Assembly: GCA_040793985.1 (NCBI GenBank)
Contig: JBFNJI010000012.1
Span: 62,001 to 126,000 of the forward strand
Direction: 5' to 3'
Origin: Thiodiazotropha sp040793985
GTDB taxonomy: Bacteria; Pseudomonadota; Gammaproteobacteria; Chromatiales; Chromatiaceae
Length of the DNA stretch: 64,000 nt
The notes under the pieces were generated by a model that saw only the letters and a program-made list of their open reading frames with translations, searched no databases and was not told the DNA's origin. Shown in pieces: positions 18,669-26,464 of the stretch. The position numbers and the translations under genes are program-made. Position 1 is the stretch's first letter. The number at the start of each line of letters is the position of its first letter.

Positions 18669-19325
18669 CTACACCTGGCTGATACAATCGATCAGGCGCG
18701 TGGAGTCGTCTCCCACGGACTCCACATTCTGATGCATCGACTGGATAACCTCATTTGTTTCGCTGATCGCCGACTGGGTCTTGTCGGCCAGACCCCGCAC
18801 CTCATCGGCGACTACTGCAAAACCCCGCCCCTGCTCACCTGCCCGCGCCGCCTCGATGGCCGCATTCAATGCAAGCAGGTTGGTCTGTTCGGCTATTCCC
18901 TTGATCAGCGCCAGAATCGAGCTGATCTCGGTGGCGCGGGATGACATACTCTTCACCGAACCTTCGGCATTGCCGGAAAGGGTCGCGAGACTATCCAGTG
19001 CTTCGGTGATCTTGGTGATATCGGTGGTCAGGGTAGAGAAGTATGAACGTACGTTGCCGGTGCATCCGAGGGTGAGTTTTGCCGACTCGACAGAGCCGGC
19101 CAGATCGGATTGCACAATCCCCAACCCCGTCTTCAGCTGATTGTTCTCGAACTCCATTAACTGGTTGAGTTGCGTTTCGCCTGAGCTCCGCTGTTGGCAA
19201 GCGGTCAAGGATTCCGTCCGCTCCTCCAACAAGCGTTCCAGCTCAGCAATTTTTGACCGAAGCTGGTCATTTTCCGATTCCAACTGCCCGAGCCGAAGCC
19301 GTTCCTTTGCGCTCCACCATTTCAT
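18669..19325 (-). CDS. Soluble methyl-accepting chemotaxis protein, truncated by in-frame TAG
   Basis: The 218-residue product starts with a coiled coil (about 10-45) and has no TM helix. It contains the highly conserved receptor hairpin tip (I-A-E-Q-T-N-L-L-A-L-N-A-A-I-E-A-A-R, then G-R-G-F-A-V-V-A-D-E-V-R). It stops at TAG (18669-18671) in the middle of the descending helix. The frame then continues directly into a CZB domain. Together the pieces would make a receptor of about 365 residues, the size of known cytoplasmic MCP-CZB proteins. The amber codon may be a real nonsense mutation, a sequencing error, or read through. Confidence 0.85.
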   Translation of the reverse strand: MKWWSAKERLRLGQLESENDQLRSKIAELERLLEERTESLTACQQRSSGETQLNQLMEFENNQLKTGLGIVQSDLAGSVESAKLTLGCTGNVRSYFSTLTTDITKITEALDSLATLSGNAEGSVKSMSSRATEISSILALIKGIAEQTNLLALNAAIEAARAGEQGRGFAVVADEVRGLADKTQSAISETNEVIQSMHQNVESVGDDSTRLIDCISQV

Positions 19326-19624
19326 CTGCGTTCCCTCAATTCCATATACTTACGTACCATCTGCCGTAGCGTCTGATCAATACCAACCTTTAGCTGCTGA
19401 CGACTGCGTAGACGCGGATTCCGATATGCGGAAAAGGGGCTATATTTACCCCATGGTGATGCAGCAGGCAGGCGGAGTTTCAAAACTGCCAATTCGTAAA
19501 GGAGATGGGGCTAAAACCATCCCGCAAGCGCCGTACCAGTATGAATAATGCGAGCTAACACCCACTCCTCGGGTACTCGTTCACAATATAATTGCAGCGC
19601 CGATTTCACAGGGAGCCATTGGAG

Positions 19625-20389
19625 ATGTTGATTAAGGAAGTCACCCTACTGCTTGTAATTGCGATCATAGTCATATTCATCAGGCACAGAATGCGGCTAA
19701 AGGAGCCGCCGCCGATGGATAAGTCTCAGGAGGGCATCCAGATGGCCTTGACGCTGGGCCAAAGCCGTGAGAGTGAAAACGGGCCTGTGTCGCAACCGGC
19801 ATCGGCTGAATCACTGGCTGCCCTGGAAGCCCAGGGGATTCACCTCGATCGAACGTTGACGGAAAGGGAAGCCGGGCATCTGTTGGGACTGTTTCATCCC
19901 CCCGGCAACCGCCAACTCGAAATCCTCAAGCATTTCAAGATCCCCTGCCCGGCCGACATGAACAAAACCCAGGCCAACTACCATATCCAGAACATCTTTT
20001 CCGACCCCGCAAAGGTTGAACAGTGGAATCAACGACCGGCCACCTCCAAAGTCAAGCAGGGCATTCTTTTCATGGGCGGACAACCCAAACCCCACCTGAC
20101 CCAGGCAGAGGCTCAGCTAACGTTGGTGCGTTACGGAATGGAGAACCCGCAGCGGTTTCATGAATGGAAGCATATCGAGAAGCTCTTTCTCGCTGTAAAC
20201 AATGCGGATACCCTTGTGCGCTTTGGCACAAGAAAGATCACCTGGAAGCGATTTTTTCAACTCTACGACAGCCTGAAAAACGCTGACGCGGTTGCCATCG
20301 AGATCGATGCAGATCTTATTCACTGGCAGGCCACGCGCAGTGATCCGCAACAGAAGCCAGATAGCGACCACAATAACCGGGCCGCCTGA
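19625..20389 (+). CDS. Hypothetical membrane-anchored protein
   Basis: The 254-residue frame from ATG 19625 has an AGGGAG about 10 bases upstream; a longer version would need TTG at 19592. It begins with one TM helix (about 5-22, E-V-T-L-L-L-V-I-A-I-I-V-I-F) followed by positive residues, so the body probably faces the cytoplasm. The rest is a soluble, charged region with no family I recognise. It includes a helical middle part (T-E-R-E-A-G-H-L-L) and a C-terminal part rich in Lys and Trp. The 298 bp before it contain a small hairpin (GATGG, 8-base loop, CCATC at about 19504-19521) and nothing else I could identify. Confidence 0.65.
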   Translation: MLIKEVTLLLVIAIIVIFIRHRMRLKEPPPMDKSQEGIQMALTLGQSRESENGPVSQPASAESLAALEAQGIHLDRTLTEREAGHLLGLFHPPGNRQLEILKHFKIPCPADMNKTQANYHIQNIFSDPAKVEQWNQRPATSKVKQGILFMGGQPKPHLTQAEAQLTLVRYGMENPQRFHEWKHIEKLFLAVNNADTLVRFGTRKITWKRFFQLYDSLKNADAVAIEIDADLIHWQATRSDPQQKPDSDHNNRAA

Positions 20390-20921
20390 ACGGTTGGCAC
20401 TTTGGGATCGAATCGCTGACAGCGGACCCGGTATGCAAAACTTGACGCAACCCGGTGAGTCCCGCGATCTCCTCCACCAGGCGTAACACGCTTCAGGATA
20501 TGCTGAATCGATTGATCGATTGTCACGGATGTCTTTGATTTGTCCGGTATCTTCATACAGCCAGAGCAAACAGTAATCTATCCAACCGGGCGGCTGGGGT
20601 AACCGCATGCGCGGTATAGAGGCGCTGCAGCGGATTGTCCGAGATCCCGCCAAACCTTATCGGCACAGACAGGGTAGCTCTTCCCAACAACCGGCCCCGC
20701 CTTTGCGGTCAGCTTCAGTTTGATGGCACTATTGCCGTGTTGATAGTGACATCCCCGCTGCAGGATAACGACAAGGTTGATTTACCCGATGCCACCTTGC
20801 GACTCCCAGGCAGGCTTGAGTCGGGTAATAGGGAGTGATGAATCGATATGCAGAGTTCGGCCATAGCACGCCTGCAGCCAAACCAGGTACCTGGCTGCGC
20901 AGATGAGAACCACCCCTCTCC
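20390..20921. other. Gene-free stretch with a 12-bp perfect palindrome
   Basis: No convincing gene is visible in these 532 bp. Short open frames on both strands have no family features and conflicting frames, which may reflect a decayed gene. A perfect 12-bp palindrome CCAGGTACCTGG lies at 20883-20894, nested in a wider GCAGCC...GGCTGC inverted repeat, about 30 bp before the CbiX start. It could be an operator or a dispersed palindromic element. Confidence 0.5.
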
Positions 20922-21779
20922 ATGGGGCTAGCGAGTGATATGGAGAGACCGCTGGTTCTGCTACTCGATAACGGCTCGGTTCAACCCGGATCGACGCTAA
21001 ACCTAAGGCGCCTGGCCAAAGCGCTGGGGGATGCGAGCGGTCACGCCATCCATCCTGTGTCCCTGCAGCACGCAAATAGAATTTCCGCTGAAGAGTTGGA
21101 TGGCAGAACTGCGCAAATACTGAAGGACTTCCTCGCTGAACAGCTGCAACTCGGTATGCGGAATTTCCTTGCTATCCCCCTGTTTTTCGGCGCCAGTCGA
21201 GCGCTCAGCTCATATATCCCGGATCTGACCGAGTCGCTGCAATCGGCATATGGCCCATTCGAATTAAGGCTGACCGACCCGCTCTACCCCCTGCCCACCG
21301 GCGAACCCCGGCTGGCCCGCATACTCAGGGATCAGCTAGAACCGCTGATTTCGCTTGCGCCTCGATCCAGGGTTATCCTGGTCGATCATGGTTCACCGCA
21401 ACCGGCTGTGACCGAGGTCAGGCTGCGGATCGCCGAGGAGCTGAAAGCACTGTTACCGTCAGGTGTCACCTTTCACCAAGCGGTAATGGAGCGCCGCGAA
21501 GGTGAGGAGTATGATTTCAACGGCGAACTGCTCGAGCGGATACTGGAGATCGAGGCGCGAGGGCGCGTCGACACGCCCATAGCGCTCTCCCTGCTGTTCA
21601 TCTCTCCCGGCAGACATGCGGGACAGGGCGGGGATATCGCCACTATCTGCAACAGTGCGCAACAGAGGCATACCGGATTGCAGATTCTTATCAGCCCGCT
21701 CGTAGGAGAACACCCGCAACTGATCGAGATCCTGCAGGATAGGTTGAAAAATGGATTAAGTGCGGTTCAGGAAGCTTAA
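20922..21779 (+). CDS. CbiX-type sirohydrochlorin chelatase, two-domain form
   Basis: The 285-residue protein is a tandem of two chelatase half-domains of the CbiX/SirB class, which insert a metal into sirohydrochlorin for cobalamin or siroheme synthesis. The C-terminal half keeps both catalytic-type histidines (V-D-H-G-S-P, then I-S-P-G-R-H-A-G). In the N-terminal half the matching positions read D-N-G-S and F-F-G-A-S, so the histidines are missing and that half is probably structural. The start is uncertain: ATG 20922 or the in-frame ATG 20940 (M-E-R-P-L-V-L). The nucleotide cyclase gene starts 46 bp after its stop. Confidence 0.85.
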   Translation: MGLASDMERPLVLLLDNGSVQPGSTLNLRRLAKALGDASGHAIHPVSLQHANRISAEELDGRTAQILKDFLAEQLQLGMRNFLAIPLFFGASRALSSYIPDLTESLQSAYGPFELRLTDPLYPLPTGEPRLARILRDQLEPLISLAPRSRVILVDHGSPQPAVTEVRLRIAEELKALLPSGVTFHQAVMERREGEEYDFNGELLERILEIEARGRVDTPIALSLLFISPGRHAGQGGDIATICNSAQQRHTGLQILISPLVGEHPQLIEILQDRLKNGLSAVQEA

Positions 21780-21825
21780 AACTATACTAGGGACAAATGA
21801 GAATCCTCTCGATAACATAAAAACC

Positions 21826-22722
21826 ATGTCTGACCCAGGCCATCAATATTACGCCATTGTCTTTGCCGATATTGTGGACAGTACGCGCATGTACGAGAGT
21901 CTCGGCGACAGACGTGCCAAACAGCTGATCAACGACCTCGAGGAGATCATTGCAAGGGTTGTCACGGAGACCGGCGGTCATGTGGTTGAAGTTGTCGGCG
22001 ATGAGGTCATGAGCCGCTATGACCAGGTCAGTGACGCCGTCGAGGGAGCCTGCCTTATGCAGGAACGGGTCTATGAGTATGGAAAGCTGACACAAATGAC
22101 CCTGTCGGCAAGAATCGGCCTGCACTACGGGCCGGCGATTATTGAAAGCGGCCGCATGTATGGTGATTCGGTGAACGTAGCCGCTCGTATGGCATCCATC
22201 GCCCAGGCCCAGCAGATCATCACAACGGAGCAGGTGGTGGATCATCTCTCGGACGTGCAGAGACAGATAGTGCGACGATTTGATAAAGTGCGGATCAAGG
22301 GAAAGCAGGGACAAATGGTTATCTACGACCTCCTGTGGCGCAAGGATGATGTCACTTTCATGCATACATCTCCGCGTACCCAGAGTACCCATACCAGGGT
22401 ATTGATCCTGGAATACGGCGACAAACGCATCCGTTTCCTGCCTCAGCAGGGGACCATCCGCATCGGCCGGGAGAGCCACAACGAGCTGGTGGTCACTGCT
22501 GCCGCGGCCTCCAGAACCCATGCGGTCCTGGAATATAGCCGAGGCAAGTATGTGCTCTCGGACATCAGCACCAACGGCACCTACCTAACAACCCAAAATC
22601 AGCAGTCACTCTATCTGAGGCGTGAAACCGTGCCTCTTTTGGGCAGAGGAAAAATCGGCCTGGGGGAGCCGGTGACCAAAGAGAATGAACATATCGTCAA
22701 ATACTATTTTCAGGAGGTTTGA
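21826..22722 (+). CDS. Class III nucleotide cyclase with C-terminal FHA domain
   Basis: ATG 21826 gives 298 residues. Residues about 8-180 form a class III cyclase domain: metal ligands Asp15 (F-A-D-I) and Asp59 (V-G-D-E), and the transition-state motif V-N-V-A-A-R. The purine-specifying positions look atypical: Glu replaces the usual Lys before V-V-G-D, and Arg replaces the usual Asp before M-Y-G-D. Substrate choice (ATP or GTP) is therefore uncertain. Residues about 205-290 form an FHA domain (I-R-I-G-R-E-S, S-R-T-H, N-G-T-Y) that would bind phosphothreonine. There is no TM, so it is cytosolic. It should link a Ser/Thr phosphorylation signal to cyclic nucleotide production. No kinase gene is adjacent. 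Confidence 0.87.
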   Translation: MSDPGHQYYAIVFADIVDSTRMYESLGDRRAKQLINDLEEIIARVVTETGGHVVEVVGDEVMSRYDQVSDAVEGACLMQERVYEYGKLTQMTLSARIGLHYGPAIIESGRMYGDSVNVAARMASIAQAQQIITTEQVVDHLSDVQRQIVRRFDKVRIKGKQGQMVIYDLLWRKDDVTFMHTSPRTQSTHTRVLILEYGDKRIRFLPQQGTIRIGRESHNELVVTAAAASRTHAVLEYSRGKYVLSDISTNGTYLTTQNQQSLYLRRETVPLLGRGKIGLGEPVTKENEHIVKYYFQEV

Positions 22723-22855
22723 CACCAGCCCCCGGCAACTGTGATCAGCCACAAGTTTTTTATCGTTGATAGAAACCTTTCCACCCATTTCGACCCTAAT
22801 GCGACTCTGGATCCTCTTTATACCGAACATGTCCTACGCTGCAACTCTCAGTCGA

Positions 22856-25800
22856 ATGCCCCTCAGGGAGATGCTTTTTGCCCTGCTGCTGATCACCTAC
22901 TGCCTCACCGCGTGGGCCGAAAAGCCGTCCCTTGGCAGCGAGCAGAATCAGCCGCTCACCCAGGAGCAACTCGAGGCAGTCCGTAGCCATATCAACCAGG
23001 ACACCGGCCTCGAGCAGGCACATAAGGATAAAATCCTTGAGTTGCTGGAGCAGGCCCAGGGCTGGCTGCAGCAGACAACCAGGATCAGGGGGGAAATATC
23101 GCACCTCGAACGGCAGATCAGTGAGGCGCCGCAACAGATTCAGGTGCTGCGTGCAGATATAAACCAAGCCCCCCAAGATGATCCCTCGCTTGGCAAGTTT
23201 ATCCAGAAATCGGATCTTGCCGCATTGGAGATGCGCATCAGCCAGGAGGAGCTGAAACTGACCCAGGCCCGTGATGAACAGCAGAGTCACCTCGAGGAGC
23301 TTTCGACTCTGTTGGCTGGCAGCAAGCAGATCGGCAACGAGATTGCTGCGAGCAGCGAGTCTGTGGCGGAGATCCGGTCAGAAATCGATACCCTGCCGCA
23401 AAATGAGTTGAAACAGATCAGGCAAGCCAGATTGATGTCGCTGCAGGCAAGGGAGGCAGTACGCCAAGCGGAACTGGACATGCTCACCCTGCGCCTGGGA
23501 AACCAGAGCCTGCTGACAAACCTGACACAGACCAAACGCGATGCGACAGCCGCACGGGTCAGCCGCTTGCGAACGAATCTGAAACAACTCAACCAAGCCG
23601 CCGCGGAGATCAGGGAAACCGAGGCCAAGCAGGCCCGGCAGGCTGCAGAACAGCTGGAGCAGGAGACCGTCACGCTTCCCCTGCCCCTGCAGGTCATCGC
23701 CCAGGAAAATGCCGAAACCCGTAGCGAACTCGAGCAGCTCGTCTACTGGGAGAAGCGGGTTCAGCAGGAACTGGCATCGACCAAACGCAAGCTGGAGCAG
23801 ATCCAGATCGACTTCGAACACAGCCGGCAACGCGTCGAGGTGGTCGGCGGCAGTGAAGCGATTGGCAAGATGTTAAACCGTCGCCGGAACGCACTGCCCT
23901 CACTGAGAAGTTACAGCCGTTCTTCCGCCAAGCGCAAGCAGGAAATAAACAAGGCCACCGATCGGCAAATAGAGATTGAAGAGCTGCTCCTCGAGCGCGG
24001 CAATCTCTCTGATCACGTAGAAGCGATCACTCAAACCTTACTCGCCGACCTGTCCGAGCCGGAGGCGCAACACCTGAATAAGCAGGCATTTTCCCTCGCG
24101 GGAGCGAGGAGGGATGCGCTGAACGAACTGCAGGAAGCCTATGGTCGCTATATCGGTCAGTTGACTGCCCTTGACCTCTCTGAACGCCATTTGCTGGATC
24201 TCTCGGAATCCTATATCGACTATATCGATGATCAGCTGATCTGGATATCCAGTGGCGGGCTACGTGACATTTTCAATCCTCCACGCCTGGTCTCCGGCAT
24301 GGCCTGGCTGGCTTCGCCACTGCACTGGAAGGAGTTGGGCAGCGACCTGGCAAGCGCCAGCCGACACAATGTACACACCGCGTTCCTTATATTGTTGCTG
24401 TTTCTGTTTGTTGTCTGGAAACAGCCGTTTGCCAGGCTGCAGATACCCGTTCTCAGCCGGGCCACGCGCAAGATTAGCACCGATTCGATTCGCATCACGC
24501 TGAAGGCACTCTTCTACACCCTGGTAAAGATTTCCGCGCTACCCGTATTGATGATCGGAAGCGGCCTGCTGCTGACATCCCTACCGACTGCCGCGCCATT
24601 CACCCTTGCCATGGCCACCTCCCTGATCAAAGTCGGCATAACATTGGGCGCCGCGCTTCTGCTCCATCAGCTATGCCTGCCTGAAGGGGTAGGTATCCGC
24701 CATCTGCGCTGGAACAGCAACATCTGCCACGCGGTCGCACATGAGTTGCGCTGGGCGATTCCTGTGGCCGCACCGTTACGCTTCCTGGTCGCCCTGGGCT
24801 CGGGCGACAGCCTGCCCGCGGAAGCGCTTACCCTCAGCAGCGTCGCAACCATTGCATTGATGATCGCCTTCATCTTCTTTACCTATCGACTACTGGGTAA
24901 ACAGGGGTCGCTGATGCTCACCTGGAGCAGTATCAAACCGCACTCACTGCTCCTGCAACTGCATTTCCTCTGGTTCCCTATCCTGATTCTGGTCGGTGTC
25001 GGGCTTATCGTCACCACGGGAATCGGCTATATGACGCTCACCTTCAGTCTGCTCGAGCGCGTGGAATTGACCATCTGGTTTTTTATCGGCCTCTATACAT
25101 TGCGTGAACTGCTGCTGCGCTATCTATTCATCGCGGAACGCAGGTTACGCTACCAGAACGCCCTGCAACGGCGTCAGGAGCTTCGCGCCCAAAGGGAGCA
25201 GGAACAACAACACATCGAAGACGAAAGCAGTGTCATAACCGCAGAAATTCCGGAACTCAATTTCGATGCCCTGAGCGAGCAGGCAAAGCGGCTGGTTCGG
25301 TTTGGCTATCTGCTCGGGTCGGTGCTTGGCGCATGGCTGATCTGGTCCGATCTGCTCCCCGCACTCGACTTTCTCAACAATATTCAGTTACCCATCAATA
25401 CCGGCGTCATGGTCGACGGCGTGCTTACTGAAACACCCTTGACACTACGCGATATCCTGGTTGGCGTGATTATACTCAGCGTGACTTTCCTCGCGGCCAA
25501 AAATCTGCCCGGTGTGCTCGAAATCACTCTGTTGCAACGCCTGCCGCTTGAGTCCGGCGCACGTTATGCTTTGACGATGCTGTTACAGTACCTGATCGCC
25601 GGAATCGGTTTGATCATGGCATTCAGTATCATCGGTTTTCAATGGTCCAAGATTCAGTGGCTGGTTGCCGCACTGGGCGTTGGCCTGGGTTTTGGCTTAC
25701 AGGAGATTGTCGCCAACTTTATCAGCGGTATCATTCTGCTGTTCGAGCGACCTATACGAGTCGGTGACGTGGTTACCCTGGATACAACAACCGGCGTCGT

Positions 25801-26257
25801 CTCACGTATCCGCATTCGCGCAACCACGATTACAAACTATGACAAGCAGGAGCTATTGATACCCAACAAGGAATTCATAACAGGCAGGGTCATCAACTGG
25901 ACACTGACTGACAAGGTCAACCGGATCATCATTACCGTCGGCGTCGCCTATGGCAGCGATGTCAACAAGGCAATGGAGCTTATGATAGAGGCTGCCGAGG
26001 AAAACGAGAACGTGCTCCAGGATCCGAAACCGGTCGCAACGTTCGAGGCATTTGGCGACAGCTCCCTGACCCTGCTGCTACGCGCCTATCTCGGATCCAT
26101 GGACAATCGGTTGGCAACGATAACCGCGCTCCATGAAGGGATCAACAACAAATTCCTGCAGGCCGGCATCGAGATACCCTTTCCTCAACGAGACCTCCAT
26201 CTGGTCAGCGCCAACCCACTGCATGTCAGAGTCGACAAATCACCTGACGGGTTATGA
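22856..26257 (+). CDS. Large MscS-family mechanosensitive channel (MscK/MscM type)
   Basis: About 1133 residues from ATG 22856, chosen because a good signal peptide follows (M-P-L-R-E-M-L-F-A-L, cut near T-A-W-A). Upstream in-frame starts (22799, 22829, or TTG 22766) cannot be excluded. A periplasmic region of about 440 residues is almost wholly coiled coil, as in MscK (KefA) and MscM (YjeP). Many TM helices follow, then the MscS core: the pore helix and G-F-G-L-Q-E-I-V-A-N-F-I-S-G, then F-E-R-P-I-R-V-G-D and N-Y-D-K-Q-E-L-L-I-P-N. Length and order match the 1100-residue E. coli relatives. It would release solutes on osmotic downshock. Which paralogue it matches is undecided. Confidence 0.9.
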   Translation: MPLREMLFALLLITYCLTAWAEKPSLGSEQNQPLTQEQLEAVRSHINQDTGLEQAHKDKILELLEQAQGWLQQTTRIRGEISHLERQISEAPQQIQVLRADINQAPQDDPSLGKFIQKSDLAALEMRISQEELKLTQARDEQQSHLEELSTLLAGSKQIGNEIAASSESVAEIRSEIDTLPQNELKQIRQARLMSLQAREAVRQAELDMLTLRLGNQSLLTNLTQTKRDATAARVSRLRTNLKQLNQAAAEIRETEAKQARQAAEQLEQETVTLPLPLQVIAQENAETRSELEQLVYWEKRVQQELASTKRKLEQIQIDFEHSRQRVEVVGGSEAIGKMLNRRRNALPSLRSYSRSSAKRKQEINKATDRQIEIEELLLERGNLSDHVEAITQTLLADLSEPEAQHLNKQAFSLAGARRDALNELQEAYGRYIGQLTALDLSERHLLDLSESYIDYIDDQLIWISSGGLRDIFNPPRLVSGMAWLASPLHWKELGSDLASASRHNVHTAFLILLLFLFVVWKQPFARLQIPVLSRATRKISTDSIRITLKALFYTLVKISALPVLMIGSGLLLTSLPTAAPFTLAMATSLIKVGITLGAALLLHQLCLPEGVGIRHLRWNSNICHAVAHELRWAIPVAAPLRFLVALGSGDSLPAEALTLSSVATIALMIAFIFFTYRLLGKQGSLMLTWSSIKPHSLLLQLHFLWFPILILVGVGLIVTTGIGYMTLTFSLLERVELTIWFFIGLYTLRELLLRYLFIAERRLRYQNALQRRQELRAQREQEQQHIEDESSVITAEIPELNFDALSEQAKRLVRFGYLLGSVLGAWLIWSDLLPALDFLNNIQLPINTGVMVDGVLTETPLTLRDILVGVIILSVTFLAAKNLPGVLEITLLQRLPLESGARYALTMLLQYLIAGIGLIMAFSIIGFQWSKIQWLVAALGVGLGFGLQEIVANFISGIILLFERPIRVGDVVTLDTTTGVVSRIRIRATTITNYDKQELLIPNKEFITGRVINWTLTDKVNRIIITVGVAYGSDVNKAMELMIEAAEENENVLQDPKPVATFEAFGDSSLTLLLRAYLGSMDNRLATITALHEGINNKFLQAGIEIPFPQRDLHLVSANPLHVRVDKSPDGL

Positions 26258-26266
26258 GTCAGCCGG

Positions 26267-26457
26267 GTCGATCCGGTGTTTCCAGGCGTGACGGTGAGCG
26301 TAACCGCCATTGGGGATATCGAATACAGGGGTTCCAAGCAATCGCGAATGATGTGTTCCCTTCAACTCATTACTAATTGCAAAAACCTGAAATCGTCTTG
26401 TAGTTGCCGATAAACCGGCCAGCGAGGTAGCTCGCCATTCAATCAAACCGGATCGAC
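26267..26457. repeat. 11-bp perfect inverted repeat flanking a 169-bp intergenic segment
   Basis: GTCGATCCGGT (26267-26277) and its exact reverse complement ACCGGATCGAC (26447-26457) bracket the space between the convergent channel and GGDEF-EAL genes. A 64-codon minus-strand frame inside shows no family features. This could be a small non-autonomous element, a structured RNA or coincidence. Confidence 0.4.
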
Positions 26458-26464
26458 GGATCTA

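Noticed and set aside
19326..19624. c-di-GMP riboswitch before the hypothetical protein
   Set aside because: The conserved GEMM core sequences are absent on both strands; only a small hairpin is seen.
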